A stretch of DNA of 64,000 nucleotides from Psilocybe azurescens (taxonomy: Eukaryota; Basidiomycota; Agaricomycetes; Agaricales; Agrocybaceae). Positions 1-10,245 of this stretch are shown piece after piece. Below the pieces are notes generated by a model, which saw only the letters and a program-made list of their open reading frames with translations, did no database searches and was not told the DNA's origin. Made by a program: the position numbers and the translations under genes. The DNA is taken from NCBI GenBank assembly GCA_023853785.1, contig JAJIRX010000570.1:248001-312000 (forward strand), written 5' to 3'. Each line of letters starts with the position of its first letter. Position 1 is the stretch's first letter.

Positions 1-830
1 AGATCTTCGTCAACTCCTCCATAATAGGGGTTAGCGTGGTCCTCGTTCTCTGGGTTGTAGCTGCAGTCTCAGAAGGAATGTCCGGGTGCGTATCAGTGGC
101 AGTAGATGCATTTGAATCTGGGGCATCTTGGGCAAATATGTCCAGGTTTGCCACATTGATAGCACGTGACCGACGACGTTGTGCTCGTTGAGCGATTCGT
201 TGCAGAAGACGAAGCGGTGGACGAGCTTCGTTGACGAAGTCGTGGGGTTTCGAGGTCATCTAGGAGTAGGCGTAGGGATGGGAGACCTTGAGGGAGTGGA
301 GGTGGGAGGCAAAATCTGCGGTGAAGGTGAATTGTCAATGATCGGTGAAAATCATACCGCTCGACGGTAAGCAGGAGGGCGAGCAGGAAGGGGACGAGAA
401 GGAACAGTGTTCTGGAAAGGGGATTGATAAGAGAGGGTACCGACGGTTTTCGCACAGTGGGTAATCTGCTACGATATTCCCTTAGCACGTCGTACATTTC
501 TCTTTCTAATCCCCATGACTGAAGTTGGTCCAGCAAGGTCGTTGCCATGGCCTGTCGAATGCGAGATCGTTGCCAGGCAAGACAGATTTCTCGTTCTTCT
601 TGTTGATAGGCTCTGGAAACCTTCGCTAGGTGGTCGATGGCTAGGACAATGTCTGGGTCTTCAAAGTACGAGCAGACCTTCTGAGCCATCTCGTCGTCGG
701 CGAAGAGGTCCAGGGCTTTGGGAGTTGACAGGTTTTGAGCGTAACGAGGTATGGCAGGTCGTTTGCCTTGTAGACGTGGGTTGGCGGAAGTAGAAGAGGA
801 AGAAGCAGCGGGAGTATCGATAAAAGACAT
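1..830 (-). pseudogene. second small post-integrase ORF with a CCHC zinc knuckle, broken by two TGA codons
   Basis: From the ATG at 830 the frame codes for a Ser-rich start, a helical middle (about residues 40-120) and a C-terminal zinc knuckle CYQCGKPGHICPRCP followed by CxxC (KCIYC). A TGA at 95-93 stops it, but the same frame continues with YAPGHSF, a second TGA at 71-69, then DCSYNPENEDHANPYYGG to the window edge. Both stops are one C-to-T change from CGA (Arg). From memory, similar knuckle-bearing ORFs follow the integrase in other agaricomycete gypsy elements. It may be a second nucleic-acid-binding protein of the element. Confidence 0.6.
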
Positions 831-860
831 GTTGCGTTGTTCTGATGGTTGAGGAATGGT

Positions 861-1256
861 TTAGAGATGGAACGACTTGGCCTTTTTAACTACTTTGGCA
901 ATTAGTGGAAGGTGTTTGAAGAGTTCCTGTTCGACCAGATTTAGCTTGAGACGTTGAGATCTGGCTTGGTGGTGAGCAAGTCTAGCGGCAGCCGGAAGGT
1001 AGTTCTGTTTTGCCGTTTCCTTCTGATCAATTGCTTTGTTGTATTGGGTGAGGATTTCTCTTCGCAGCGTCTCAAGGTCTTCTACGGTTTGATCGGTCAA
1101 CGGGGTATCAAAGATGGGAGTTTCGAGTTGGTTTGTTTCGGAGCTTTGAATGAAAGAAGAGGCGATGCGTCGAGAAGGTGAGGCATCAGGATGGCAGTGA
1201 TGATCAGAGTTTGTGTAATTGGCGGTATTCTTGAAGGGTCTCGCTGTTGTCATCAA
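861..1256 (-). CDS. small post-integrase ORF of the gypsy element (helical, Gln/Leu-rich)
   Basis: This 131-codon frame overlaps the last 53 bases of the integrase-chromodomain frame and lies on the same strand. Its second half (LETLRREILTQYNKAIDQKE onward) is strongly helical and charged and could form a coiled coil. It has no motif I can name. Its position inside the element, between pol and the next ORF, suggests an element-encoded accessory protein and not a host gene. It may be nonfunctional in this copy. Confidence 0.4.
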   Translation of the reverse strand: MMTTARPFKNTANYTNSDHHCHPDASPSRRIASSFIQSSETNQLETPIFDTPLTDQTVEDLETLRREILTQYNKAIDQKETAKQNYLPAAARLAHHQARSQRLKLNLVEQELFKHLPLIAKVVKKAKSFHL

Positions 1257-2655
1257 ACACGTCGTCTTTTTCCCATGTTGCTTCGGAGATAGGGAATCCC
1301 TTCCATTTGATAAGGTATTGATATTTCTGCTTTCCTTTCTTGGGTTTTCGTCCTGTTTTTCTGTGGTTCAAGATAGTTTCGACTTTCCAGTGTTCTTCCT
1401 GATTTTTGATCTCGGGTGGTGGTCTAGGGAAGTTCGGTCTGTATGTTTCTGTCTCTTTGTACGGCATGAGTAGAGTGGCGTGGAATGCGTCGTGAATCTT
1501 CCATATCTTGGGTATTTTGAGTCTGTACGTGAGAGGTCCCAAGACTTCTGTGATCGTAAACGGGCTTTCTCGTTTTGGTTTCATCTTCGAGTGATATCTA
1601 GTGGAGATGTTGCGGGAGTCTAGCCAAACTTTCGTTCCTTTCTCGAATGGTTTGAAGTTTGATTTTTGTCGTTCAGCTATTCTTTGTCTTGCAAGTTCAT
1701 GGGTGGCTAGCGCTTCTTCTCGATCTTTCAGGAGATGTTTGACCTTTTCTTCCACCGATGGGGCTTTGGTGTTTTCGAATGCAAGTGGAATGGCCAACGG
1801 AGATGAACCTAAGGTGAGTTCGAATGGGGTTTTGACCCTTCGGAGTGCTTTTCCTGTTGTTGTGAGTGAATTCCAACGTTCCAACTGACTTGTTCCAATC
1901 GGTTGGGTGTGAAGAACAATAGATGGACAGGTAGGCTTCTATTTCTTGGTTGAATTGTTCGGTGGTTCCATCTCCTATTGGATGATAGGCCGTCGTTAAT
2001 TTGGACTTGATCCCTAAGAGTTTCATGAGTTCTTGGAAGACTTTTGCGGTGAATAGGGGTCTCGGTCAGAGATAATGCTATCTGGGAGTCCGAATTGTTT
2101 GAAAAGGTTGTCGAGTAAGAGTTGAGCTGCTCCTTCCACGTCAAGTGCTTCTCCCGGTTTCCCTTTCTTCCGGCAAGGTATTAAAATCACCCCTTAGTAA
2201 GCCCATGGTCTACCACGACCATGAGTGCATCTTCGATCTGTCCCGTACTGTTTTTAACCGGTGGTAAGTCGGTTAGGAAGTCCATTGAACAGTTCGCGAA
2301 ATGGTCGTGTAGAAGTTGGTCCGGCAATTGGCATGAAAGACGGGTGAGAGGGATTTCTGTTAATCTTGAATTGTTGACAGATTCCGCAGCCTTTGACGTA
2401 TTGTTTTATGAAGGATCGTAGCCCAGGCCACCAGTAGTGTGTCTTTACTGCGTTGTAAGTTTCTAGTTCTCCGGGGTGTCCTGCTGATGGTAGATCGTGA
2501 AAGGATTTTACAATTTGTTGGCGTAGATTTTGGTTTTTCGGTATATATGTTTTATCTTTATAAAAGATAACATTTTTCCCGTTGAATTCCTCCGTTTTCC
2601 AGTCGCCGAGGTCGGTTCGTAAGTTCGATGGTCCATTTTGCAATAGGGCTTTCAA
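1204..2655 (-). pseudogene. gypsy integrase with C-terminal chromodomain, interrupted
   Basis: The N-terminal HHCC zinc finger is visible at 2655-2254 (AGHPGELETYNAVKTHYWWP and CGICQQFK). The catalytic core follows in broken frames at 2144-1697 (GDGTTEQFNQEIEAYL and THNNRKSTPKG). A C-terminal frame (1884-1204) ends in a chromodomain: YLIKWKGFPISEATWEKDDVF is the typical aromatic-cage region. Chromodomains guide integration to marked chromatin in chromoviruses. There are at least two frame changes between the zinc finger and the chromodomain. Confidence 0.9.
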
Positions 2656-2821
2656 GATTTCCGCAATATCTGTGTCGAATTCTTCTGAATCGATGATTTT
2701 CTGTTGTAGTTCGGTGTCGATTAGATTGACAAAAGCTCCTCTGGTAATAGAGTCACATCTTCGTTATTGTGGTCTTCGTCTGGTATAAAATCTGGCCTTC
2801 TTGATAAGGCGTCAGATTGAA

Positions 2822-3206
2822 TCATTTTGTCCCAGGCATGTGGATCAGTTTCAGATCGAATTCGGATAGGTATAATGACCATCGAGCTTGCCGTCTGTTC
2901 AGGTTTCTTGGGCTTCTGAAGTAGGTCAGGTTCTTGTGATCAGAATGAATAATTGTCGTATGTTCGGATCCTTGAATGTAATGTCTCCATTCCTGTAATG
3001 CTCGTACAATTGCCAGGAGTTCCCAATTGTAGATTTCGTAGTTCCTTTCTGTTGCAGAGAAGGTTTTGAAATAAATGCACATGGGTGTCTTTCGCTGTTT
3101 CCATCGAGTTGAGTTAGAACGGCTCCAGATGCGTATTTAGAGGCGTCACATTCAATTTGAAATGGTTTGTTTGGGTCTGGCATCGAGAGAACCGGTTCTT
3201 CCATGA
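2822..3206 (-). pseudogene. gypsy RNase H domain
   Basis: The minus-strand frame shows the RNase H start [16 protein letters not shown], then (after a frame switch near 3080) [18 protein letters not shown] with the catalytic Glu, and SDHKNLTYF with the third acidic residue. It continues into [16 protein letters not shown], the conserved tether to integrase. The order directly follows RT, as in all Ty3/gypsy pol genes. Confidence 0.88.
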
Positions 3207-4370
3207 ATCATCGTTTCAGTTTGTCGAACGCTCGTTGAGCTGCGTCCGTCCATTCAATTTCTTGTCCTTCTTTAGGAGGTCGTTCAGGGGTTGCGCTACT
3301 GTAGAGAACTTCCTGATGAATTTTTGGTAGAAATTTCCAAATCCCAGGAATCCCCTGACTTGCTTGACTGTGGTAGGTGCCGGCCAGTCTCAGATTCCTT
3401 TAAGTTTCGATTGGTCCATGGAGATCTTTCCTTCTTGATTATCATTCCCAGGTATTCGACTTTTCGTTGTCTGAAGACACATTTTTCCGGTTTGAGGTAC
3501 AAGTCGTTATCTTTTAGCCTTTGCAGGACAATCCGTTCGTATCTCGCCAAATCTTCTTGATTTTCGGCAAAGATTAAGATGTCGTCCATGTAAATAATCA
3601 CGAATCCTCCCAATATTTTTCGCCTTTGAACAGCGAATCCATCATGGATTGAAAAGTGGCTGGGGAATTGCATAATCCGAAGAACATAACTGTGGGTTCA
3701 AAGAGACCTCGATTTGTTTTGAAGGCAGCTTTCCGTTGATCTTCCTTTCGAATGCGAACATTGTTGTATCCTTGTCTGACGTCCAGTTTGGTAAAGAATT
3801 TTGCTCCTTTGAGTTTGTCCAGTAGATCGGGGATCCGTTGTAAAGGGTAGGCATTCTTTACTGTCCATTCATTTAGATATCGATAGTCTTGACAAGGTCG
3901 CAGTTTTCCGTCCTTCTTGGCTACGAAGAAAAAGGCGAAGCGATGTCCGATTCTGATCTGACGATATATCCTTTGTCCAGCATTTCTTTAAGAAATTTGT
4001 CCTGTTCGATTTGTTCTTCCGGGGGTGAGGCTGTAGACCTTGCATGGTTTTGGTTTGAATTCAGGTTTCAGTTCAATTTTGTGGTCCCAGGGTCTTGAGA
4101 TGGGAAATCGATCTGCTGCCTTTTGTCAAAGAGTCCGAGGTAGTCGTGGAGGTCTGGGGGAATAAGTTCTTCCAGAGGTTTAGCGGGTGTCCTATTTTCG
4201 TGTTCCATTGCCAGAGTTTGTGAAGCTGTAGTTTTCGGCGTTGATCCATGCCTGGTCCATTTCTTCGGAATCTTTGCTTCGATAAAATCTATTACCAAAG
4301 CGTTGAAGTCCTCGAGTGGGGCGTCCGTGGTGTTCATGATTGGTTTAGTTTCTTCCAGTTCTTCTTCCAT
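3207..4370 (-). pseudogene. gypsy reverse transcriptase domain, frameshifted
   Basis: The catalytic YMDD box is visible as IIYMDDILIF in the frame at 3673-3296, followed by YLGMII. The upstream palm region falls in other frames (4370-4068, and about 4067-3660 with [16 protein letters not shown] and [11 protein letters not shown]) through at least two or three frame changes. The domain is recognisable throughout but cannot be translated continuously. It would copy element RNA into cDNA. Confidence 0.88.
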
Positions 4371-4431
4371 AGTGGTAGCGTGGATGGATTTGGAGACTCT
4401 CCATTTGACTTTTCCAGTTTCCCAATCGATG

Positions 4432-4782
4432 TCAGGGTTTCGTTTTTGGGAGCCAAGGTAATCCTAGAATAATTTTTTGTCGTCCTAGTCCTGAGACAAA
4501 TAGAATTTCCTTGTTCATCCTGTTCCCGATAGTAAGATTGAGTTCTACAAAGGTAGAGATTGTTCCTTTCTTGTTGAGAGTTCCGTCCACGTTGTACACC
4601 GTGAGGCTTCTCTTCAGATTCTTCTGTTTGAGTCCTAGTTTCCTAGCGTAGTTTTGGTCGATGAATTTTCCACCAGCTCCAGAGTCAATTAGACCCGAGG
4701 TTTTGACGATTTGTGGCTTTCCGTTTTTTATGGCAGAGAATGAAATCGGTAAAAGCATAGATTTATTCTCGAGCGTAGCCAT
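4432..4782 (-). pseudogene. gypsy aspartic protease domain
   Basis: A 116-residue frame carries the retropepsin active-site motif LIDSGAGG (DSGA variant of DTGA) around residues 27-34 and a downstream ILGLPWL, the conserved ILG(L/M)(P/D)WL of Ty3 proteases. It lies between gag and reverse transcriptase, as expected for pol. This domain cleaves the Gag-Pol polyprotein. The domain itself has no internal stop, but its neighbours are broken. Confidence 0.85.
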
Positions 4783-4858
4783 AAATACAGAATAGATGCC
4801 TAATCGTTGGAGAGACCGACGTCGATTCGGTTCTCCGTTTTAAAAATCCTCAGTGTTG

Positions 4859-5976
4859 TTATCCCCCTCTTGGTTTTCCATCGCCAAACTTCGCCAGTTC
4901 TTCTCTTTCCTCCATGTTCAACTCCCGGATATGGGCATGAAGGTCCTTGGGTGTCCATTTCTTCTTCGGCAACTCCTTTGGTATGAACAGGTTGTTCTTC
5001 TTCTTCTGAGGACAATCTACGGCGAGATGTCCTGTTTGTTTGCATCTGAAACAAGCCCCCTTTTTCATAAGGCTTGTTCGTTCTTCGGTGGTCATAACAT
5101 CGACATCCATTGCAAGGGGTCCTTTCTTGGCGTGGATCTGGGAATAAATCGCGCATTTGATTGAGACGGGCCTCTTATTGCCATCGCGAGTCGATAGCTC
5201 CTATCGAAAGACATGGCTTTGTCGTACCATTCTTCGATCTTGGTGGGCCTCTTCTTGGACTGAATGATCTTCTGTACTAGCGCTGGGTTTAGCGCCGTTT
5301 TGAACATCTCAATCAGGAGTTTATTTGCAGTGCCAGAGTCGTTGGTCATCCCCGCTTCTCCAACCAGTAATTTGAACTTGGTTACTAGTTGTTCAGCGGT
5401 CAGGTTTTTTTGTCAAAGCATTTTTAATTTGTCCAATGCATCGATGTCTTCTTCTTCTGGCTTGAAGGCCTTCTGGAATTTGTCAATGAATTCCTTGTAT
5501 GTCGGTAAGTCGATGTCCCCCGTGTCAAGGTTCAGTTTATTCTAGACGAATTGTTGTTTCCAAACGACCGCGTTCCCTTCTTGCATGAAAGAGAGCATGA
5601 ACGCAATTCGTTTCAGTTCAGTGTCGTAGACGTCCTTGTTGATCCCCATATAGAGGATACATTCTTGAAGGAATTTCTTGCTCTTGAACCGTTTGCCAGT
5701 TGAAGGGTGTAGGTTTGTTAAGAGAGAGTTCCCTTGTCTTCGGGGTGTCGATTGCCATTTGGTCAACCATTTGTGTTTTGTTTTGTTCAGAGGTTTCAGA
5801 GGGTTCAGAGGGTTCAGAGGGTTCAGAGGCGCCGGTGAAGTATTCTTCTCCTGATGATAGTCCTGGGGTTTGGGTAGTGAGTTGAACGTCTGATGTAGGT
5901 GTTCGTTCACCACTGTCGTCGGTGTCGTAGTCTGCGGAGAAGGTTCCGCTTCGAGATGTTGTGGTGTCTGGTTCAA
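4859..5976 (-). pseudogene. gypsy gag (capsid/nucleocapsid), interrupted
   Basis: The first ORF (5976-5542) has a Pro/Leu/Asn repeat, from a 9-bp ttcagaggg tandem at about 5787-5828, and a capsid-like stretch ending at a premature TAG. Coding similarity continues in the same region to 5092 with at least one more stop (TGA near 5412). It ends with a CCHC zinc knuckle, CFRCKQTGHLAVDC, at about 5053-5012. Gag normally forms the capsid and binds the element RNA through the knuckle. The breaks mean no full-length Gag is expected. Confidence 0.85.
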
Positions 5977-6087
5977 GCTCCCGATACCGCTTGTGGACGA
6001 AGCAGTATGGTAGAGTGAGAAGCTAGTTCTTTTGTTATGATTTCAAGTTAGAGTCACGCAGTGTGCGTAATCTAACCACCAATTCGT

Positions 6088-6477
6088 TGTACAAGAACAA
6101 GTTCAAGTTCAGGTTGAGCAAGTAAAGCAGAGTAGATTCTCAAGAACTAGCTAAAGAATACAGTGGATGCTTCCTCGTATAAATACTATGAACTGTACAG
6201 CTAGTTGAAACGAGTTTGAATGTTCATCAGCAGATGTATATAAAAATAAGAGAAACAGATCGAGTTGAAACGAGTTTGAATGTTCATCAGCAGATGTATA
6301 TAAGAATAAGAGAAACAGATTAAACGTTCATCAAACGATGTATCATAAAAGATGGAAGTGAAAGTAAAGTTCATCAGAGCGTACGATGATGTATCAATGA
6401 TGTGAAAGATGACAAAGAAAAGGAAAAGAAAAGAAAAGAAAAGAGAAAAGAAAAAAGAAAAAAGACTTGTCGTAACA
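6088..6477 (-). repeat. 5' long terminal repeat of the gypsy element
   Basis: In minus orientation it runs from TGTTACGAC (at 6477) to CTTGTACA (at 6088), giving the usual TG...CA ends over about 390 bp. A TATTTATA box lies near 6176-6190. Downstream of the LTR the minus strand reads TGGTGGTTAGATTACGC (about 6080-6064), a candidate tRNA primer-binding site because it starts with TGG, though I cannot name the tRNA. The right boundary is supported because the interrupted LINE frame is coding up to 6478. The partner LTR is outside the window, so neither the ends nor the target duplication can be confirmed here. Confidence 0.65.
6203..6322 (-). repeat. 60-bp tandem duplication in the LTR U3
   Basis: Two adjacent 60-bp units (6203-6262 and 6263-6322) differ at about three positions. 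They lie upstream of the TATA-like box, where LTR enhancers usually sit. A short, more diverged third similarity (gttcatca...gatgtat) follows at about 6326-6350. Confidence 0.9.
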
Positions 6478-7078
6478 GATGACATTTAGCTGTATCAACT
6501 TCATCGGAGGATATGGGTTGCGTGAAGTATTGGCCATGTGACTCATCCACATTTGACAGAGGGGCGTCAGCTGCCCATTCCATGTCTAACCGAAACTTCT
6601 CCCCATCAAATTGAGTCGGTAGCACCTTTGGAGGGTTCATGCGGGCCTCGAAGACCTCCCTAAGGTCTTGCATAGATACTGTTTGCCCTCTATGCTTTTG
6701 ATCAAGTTTCTCTTTCAGGAACTTCCAATACTTTGCAGGGTCTGACGCTAGGTTCACCGCCTTCTGTAGGTTTCTCCACATAAGCTTTCTCATCGCTGCT
6801 CTGCCCCTGTGAGCTTGCCGGTTCCCAAGTTCCAAGTCCTGTGGCAGCTCGTTGCTGGACTGGGACCCCTGCACATCTGTTATCTGTCCTGTCTTCGCGT
6901 TCTTTGAATCCTCATGGCTGAAAACTTTAGGTTGGCCCTCTATAGGAGCTGCTCTTGATGGGACTTCCCATTCTGGCAGATCGTTTGTCGTTGGCATATC
7001 CATTGTTGCTATCATTTGCTGGGTATTGTAGGTGTCTTGCACTGTCTTCCACACGCAGTCTATTTCCTGATTCCCCAT
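6478..7078 (-). pseudogene. LINE linker region ahead of the RT domain
   Basis: The minus-strand frame from 7078 has a charged linker with WRNLQKAVNLASDPAKYWKF, then FEARMNPPKVLPTQFD and QPISSDEVDTAKCHLL, which are typical of the segment just before reverse transcriptase. The coding sense stops exactly at the LTR edge (6477), where the frame runs into a Phe/Ser-rich translation of LTR sequence. This marks the insertion point of the gypsy element. Confidence 0.7.
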
Positions 7079-7091
7079 CTTGTTTTTCTGT

Positions 7092-7590
7092 TCAAAAATT
7101 CAGAACTCTGTTGTGGTGGGCCTTCTGGCCAGCAGTGTGCATACAATCCGTAACAGGTCTCCATCCATTCCTGGCCAGCCCCTGAGACTGTTTCCTCCAG
7201 CACGTCTCACTATTGTTACAATGAGAGGCACTGAGCAAGTGTAGACAACCAGTGGACGTTCTGGGTTGGTGTTGAGTACCAGACACACTATTGCCATAAG
7301 ATACGCTCTCTGCAGGGTACCCTTTATTTTCCTGACCAGAGGGCGCCCCCCGAGAACCCCAGTTTACTGCAAACACTGTGTGTGGGTCCAGAGCACCACC
7401 AGACTTTGCCGCTGAGATATGCATGTGTGGGGTTTCCCATAAAATATGCTGGACCATAGAGATGTGTTCCCGCTTCTGTGTCAGACAGTGCCATCTGTAG
7501 TGTTGTGTGTAAAATCTGTTCCATTGGGGAAGAGTAGTCTATTCGCGCCAAACAGATCTGCCAAGGATAATCCATGTGACGGTTGAGCAT
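7092..7590 (-). pseudogene. LINE RNase H-like region, frameshifted
   Basis: Three overlapping minus-strand frames share this stretch. Read together they resemble the RNase H segment of agaricomycete LINEs: an NPERPLVVYTCS-like strand, then GGNSLRGWPGMDGDLLRIVC and LLARRPTTTEF. No single frame is open throughout. The assignment rests on pattern resemblance and position between endonuclease and RT linker, so it is less certain than the endonuclease call. Confidence 0.5.
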
Positions 7591-8266
7591 CTGTAATCTG
7601 AAGGATGTCCTGTCCCAGTACTAGGTGAATACTTGCGTGATCGTCTCTAAACCCAGGAATTTTCTCCACAAACATTGCGTCGACAGAGGGCAGTAGCTCT
7701 TCTGAGGCAATTGCATAGTCAACCACTGAGTTTCCGTTAGGCTGGAACAATGTCCATCGTTCACCTGCGGACAGGTCTAAGCCAGTTCCATTTATGATAT
7801 GGAGCATGTATTCCTCATAGACACCCATAAGCCAGCTTCCCCTCAATGAGCAGGTGAGATCAAGAGACCGCCTTTCCAGGTGGGAGTGTGTTGGTTGGAG
7901 TGAGGCCGTCCTGGCATTTAAGTCCCCTATGACCACATAACCTTTTCCCATTGAACAGCAGTATTCGATTGCTTCGGCCAATCTTAATTTCGGGTCTACC
8001 ACTGTCCAGTTTCCCCAGTATGAATTTTCGGGGACGATGTACGGGCAGATGATAAACGCCTTGGACAGTTCTATTACGATGATATCCAGGTGTGATACCG
8101 CATCGCATATTGAGAATTTCATTCTGTCACTTATGACTGCTGCCACCCCTCCTCCTGGGAGCCGATTTCCTGGAAGCCAGGGCGTGTGACTGTGTTGCAA
8201 TACTGTAGCCAGGAGGTAGCCTGAGAGTATTTTCTTGCTCTGGGACGAGGGCTTTTGTGTCCCCAC
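7481..8266 (-). pseudogene. LINE apurinic-type endonuclease domain
   Basis: A 261-codon frame shows EEP-family motifs in order: GGGVAAVISDRM, VVIGDLNAR (catalytic Asp/Asn), SVVDYAIAS and DDHASIHLVL (Asp-His pair near the C-terminus). This is the nicking enzyme for target-primed reverse transcription. The N-terminal motif with the first catalytic residues (normally upstream of about 8266) is missing, so the domain is probably inactive. Confidence 0.85.
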
Positions 8267-8470
8267 ATATTCCGGCCGGAGTCCGCCCGGAGTCCGCTGC
8301 GGAATCCGCTATTCCACTGCGGAATGAGAGCAAAAATATGGCACAAGGCCCTGCTATTTTATTTAATATCAATTCCGGCGGGATGGTGGATTCCGCAGCG
8401 AATTGAACGGAATCCGTTTACAAAACGGAATAGCCTGGAACGGAACCATAAACGGACTTAAAATTTAATG
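8267..8470. repeat. GC-rich inverted-repeat patch flanking the LINE end
   Basis: CGCTGCGGAATCC (about 8296-8308) is the exact reverse complement of GGATTCCGCAGCG (about 8388-8400), and further ATTCCG/CGGAAT motifs are repeated nearby. The LINE coding sense ends where this patch begins. It may be a small MITE-like insertion or a hairpin-rich 5' UTR. No ORF of interest. Confidence 0.45.
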
Positions 8471-8479
8471 TTATCGCTC

Positions 8480-9660
8480 GGCAATTCTCGGCAACTGTGA
8501 ACAATGTCACGTGCATGACTTTTGGTTGCCACGTCAGTCCGTTGGTTACTCCAACCACCCTACCTCTTCCTCCAACCACCACCACCCTGCTGCCGGCCGT
8601 CATGCGTTGCCCTCACCACCTTGCCGTTGTCGGTCGGAGCCAGGCACTCGCCAACCCGACCCGACATGCATCACGGCACCACCGACCGATGACGGGTCCG
8701 TGTACAATGACGACAACTCCGGACACGCGTACACGGTACGGCGACGATGACGACAGCTCCGTATACAACGACAACAACACCGAACGAGGGTGGAACAAGG
8801 GGAGGGGATGCGAGCAGGTAAAGAGGCGACGTGAACGTGGCCGCTGACACCAGGTAAGTCGCGAACCCCACCCACCACTGCCACTAACCCTCCCCCTCTT
8901 TCTCATACAGACCGATGGCGTACGCGTCACGTACCACACGTACCGCGACACATGCAACATGTACGGTACAACAACGGTACGTCACGAAAGCGGACGTGGC
9001 ACGTAGGGACAACGACAACGACACACAGGACGCGTACCACAACACACAGGACGCGTACCACAACACACAGGACGTGTACCACAACACGCAGGACGCGTAC
9101 CACGACACGCAGGACGCATACCATGACACGCAGGACGTGTACCACGACACGCAGGACGGCGTGCCGCGACACGTCACGACCGCCACGGCGGCCACGACAA
9201 TGACACCGAGTACGCCCACCGACATACGGCACCCACGACAGCCGCCAAAGACGACAACGACAACATGTACAACACGCACGGCGGCCATGACAACGACACG
9301 TAGGACGCGTACCACGACACGTACGACACGCACGGCGGCCACGACAACGACACATAGGACGCGTACCACGACACGTCGACACGCCACGGCGGCCACGGCG
9401 ACAACATGTCGACACGTATGAAACGCACAGCAGCCACGACAATGACACACATGACACTGAGTATGCCACCGACGTATGGCACCCACGATGGCCGCAAAGA
9501 CGACGACAGCGACATGTACGACACCGAGTACGATGGCCACGCATGATGGCCACAACGGACACAACGGCCGCCAAGGACGACGACGCGTACGGCGGATGCG
9601 TACCACGCCCACGATGATGGCATGTATGACCGATACCACCACCACCTGTCTGCCACTCTT
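8480..9660 (+). repeat. A/C-rich low-complexity block
   Basis: The plus strand is rich in A, C and G and poor in T, built from CGACAAC/CACGAC-type words and degenerate repeats. It gives long overlapping open frames on both strands, with Thr/Arg/Asp-rich or Val/Cys/Arg-rich translations. These are by-products of base composition, not genes. A T-rich tract follows (9658-9800). Confidence 0.7.
9019..9162 (+). repeat. 21-bp minisatellite, about 6.5 copies
   Basis: The unit is close to acacaggacgcgtaccacaac, repeated head to tail with point changes (acaca/acacg, cgcg/cgtg/cata). Because 21 is divisible by 3, the array stays open in every frame and translates on the plus strand to a seven-residue NTQDAYH-like repeat. 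More diverged units continue to about 9400. Confidence 0.9.
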
Positions 9661-9927
9661 TTTTAAATTTTTTTTCACTTTTTTCTTTTGTTCTCTCATT
9701 TTCTTTTACATCTATGTGTTTGTTTGTTCATTTAACCCAAGTATATACCATCCCACTCATCTTTTTACTCTGTTATGTTTTTTATTTTTATTTTATTTTG
9801 TTACAATGGACTTTGCATGTAGATAATAATGTAGTATATAGTTATTAATATATTATATTGCACTCATGAATTTACACTAAGATTAATAGATTGAAATATT
9901 CTAGTTGGAATTCAATGATACAGGGTA

Positions 9928-9998
9928 GATTATATAAGCAGTGTACAGTAGGTGTATGATATAAGGATTATATAAGCAGTGTATAGTAGATGTATGAT
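9928..9998. repeat. 38-bp tandem duplication
   Basis: Two units beginning gattatataagcagtgta start at 9928 and 9966 and differ at two positions. The surroundings are AT-rich with no coding sense. Confidence 0.85.
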
Positions 9999-10104
9999 AG
10001 TAGTGGTAACTGTGTAAATCTATTTTTATATTCAGCCTAAAGGTGTGGGAAATTGTTTTTACTCAGCTTCAAGCTGTGGGAATTCCATTTTATTACTGTA
10101 TTGG

Positions 10105-10245
10105 CTATAAATAACTCTATTCCCCTTCATTCCCCATCATTCCCCTCCATTCCCTCTCCAATTCCTTCATTCCCTCTTCAATCCCCTCTATTCCCTCTAT
10201 TCCCTCTATTCCCTTCACTCCCTTTCTCAATCCCTCCAGTCCTAG
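10105..10245. repeat. Pyrimidine-rich simple repeat (ATTCCC(T)CT units)
   Basis: The plus strand shows about a dozen imperfect copies of a 9-11 base unit (ccattccccat, ctattccctct and so on). This is a polypyrimidine/polypurine tract that could form triplex DNA. The rest of 10.25-11.58 kb shows only short, unsupported frames and no recognisable gene. Confidence 0.8.

Larger units (their letters stand above)
1..6477 (-). mobile_element. Ty3/gypsy chromovirus LTR retrotransposon, decayed, truncated by window edge
   Basis: Read on the minus strand, the order is LTR (6477-6088), gag with a zinc knuckle, protease, reverse transcriptase, RNase H, integrase with HHCC zinc finger, chromodomain, then two small downstream ORFs. 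PR-RT-RH-IN plus a chromodomain defines a Ty3/gypsy chromovirus. Most domains are interrupted by stops or frame changes (for example TAG at the end of the first gag ORF near 5542, and shifts near 4100, 4020 and 3300), so this copy looks dead. The second LTR must lie left of base 1. The element sits inside a LINE whose reading frame runs up to base 6478. Confidence 0.93.
6478..8266 (-). mobile_element. Non-LTR retrotransposon (LINE) fragment with AP-endonuclease, split by the gypsy insertion
   Basis: Minus-strand frames give, in order, an endonuclease/exonuclease/phosphatase domain (8266-7481), a degraded RNase H-like stretch (about 7590-7092), and a linker ending in PISSDEVDTAKCHLL at 6478. 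That motif normally precedes the RT domain of these elements. The RT would therefore continue left of the gypsy element, outside the window. The 5' end near 8266 lacks the first endonuclease motif, so the element is 5'-truncated or interrupted there. Frames are broken at several points. Confidence 0.85.

Noticed and set aside
8884..9699. 271-codon minus-strand and 168-codon plus-strand frames
   Set aside because: They lie in a low-complexity block with a 21-bp repeat that keeps all frames open. Translations are repetitive with no domain.
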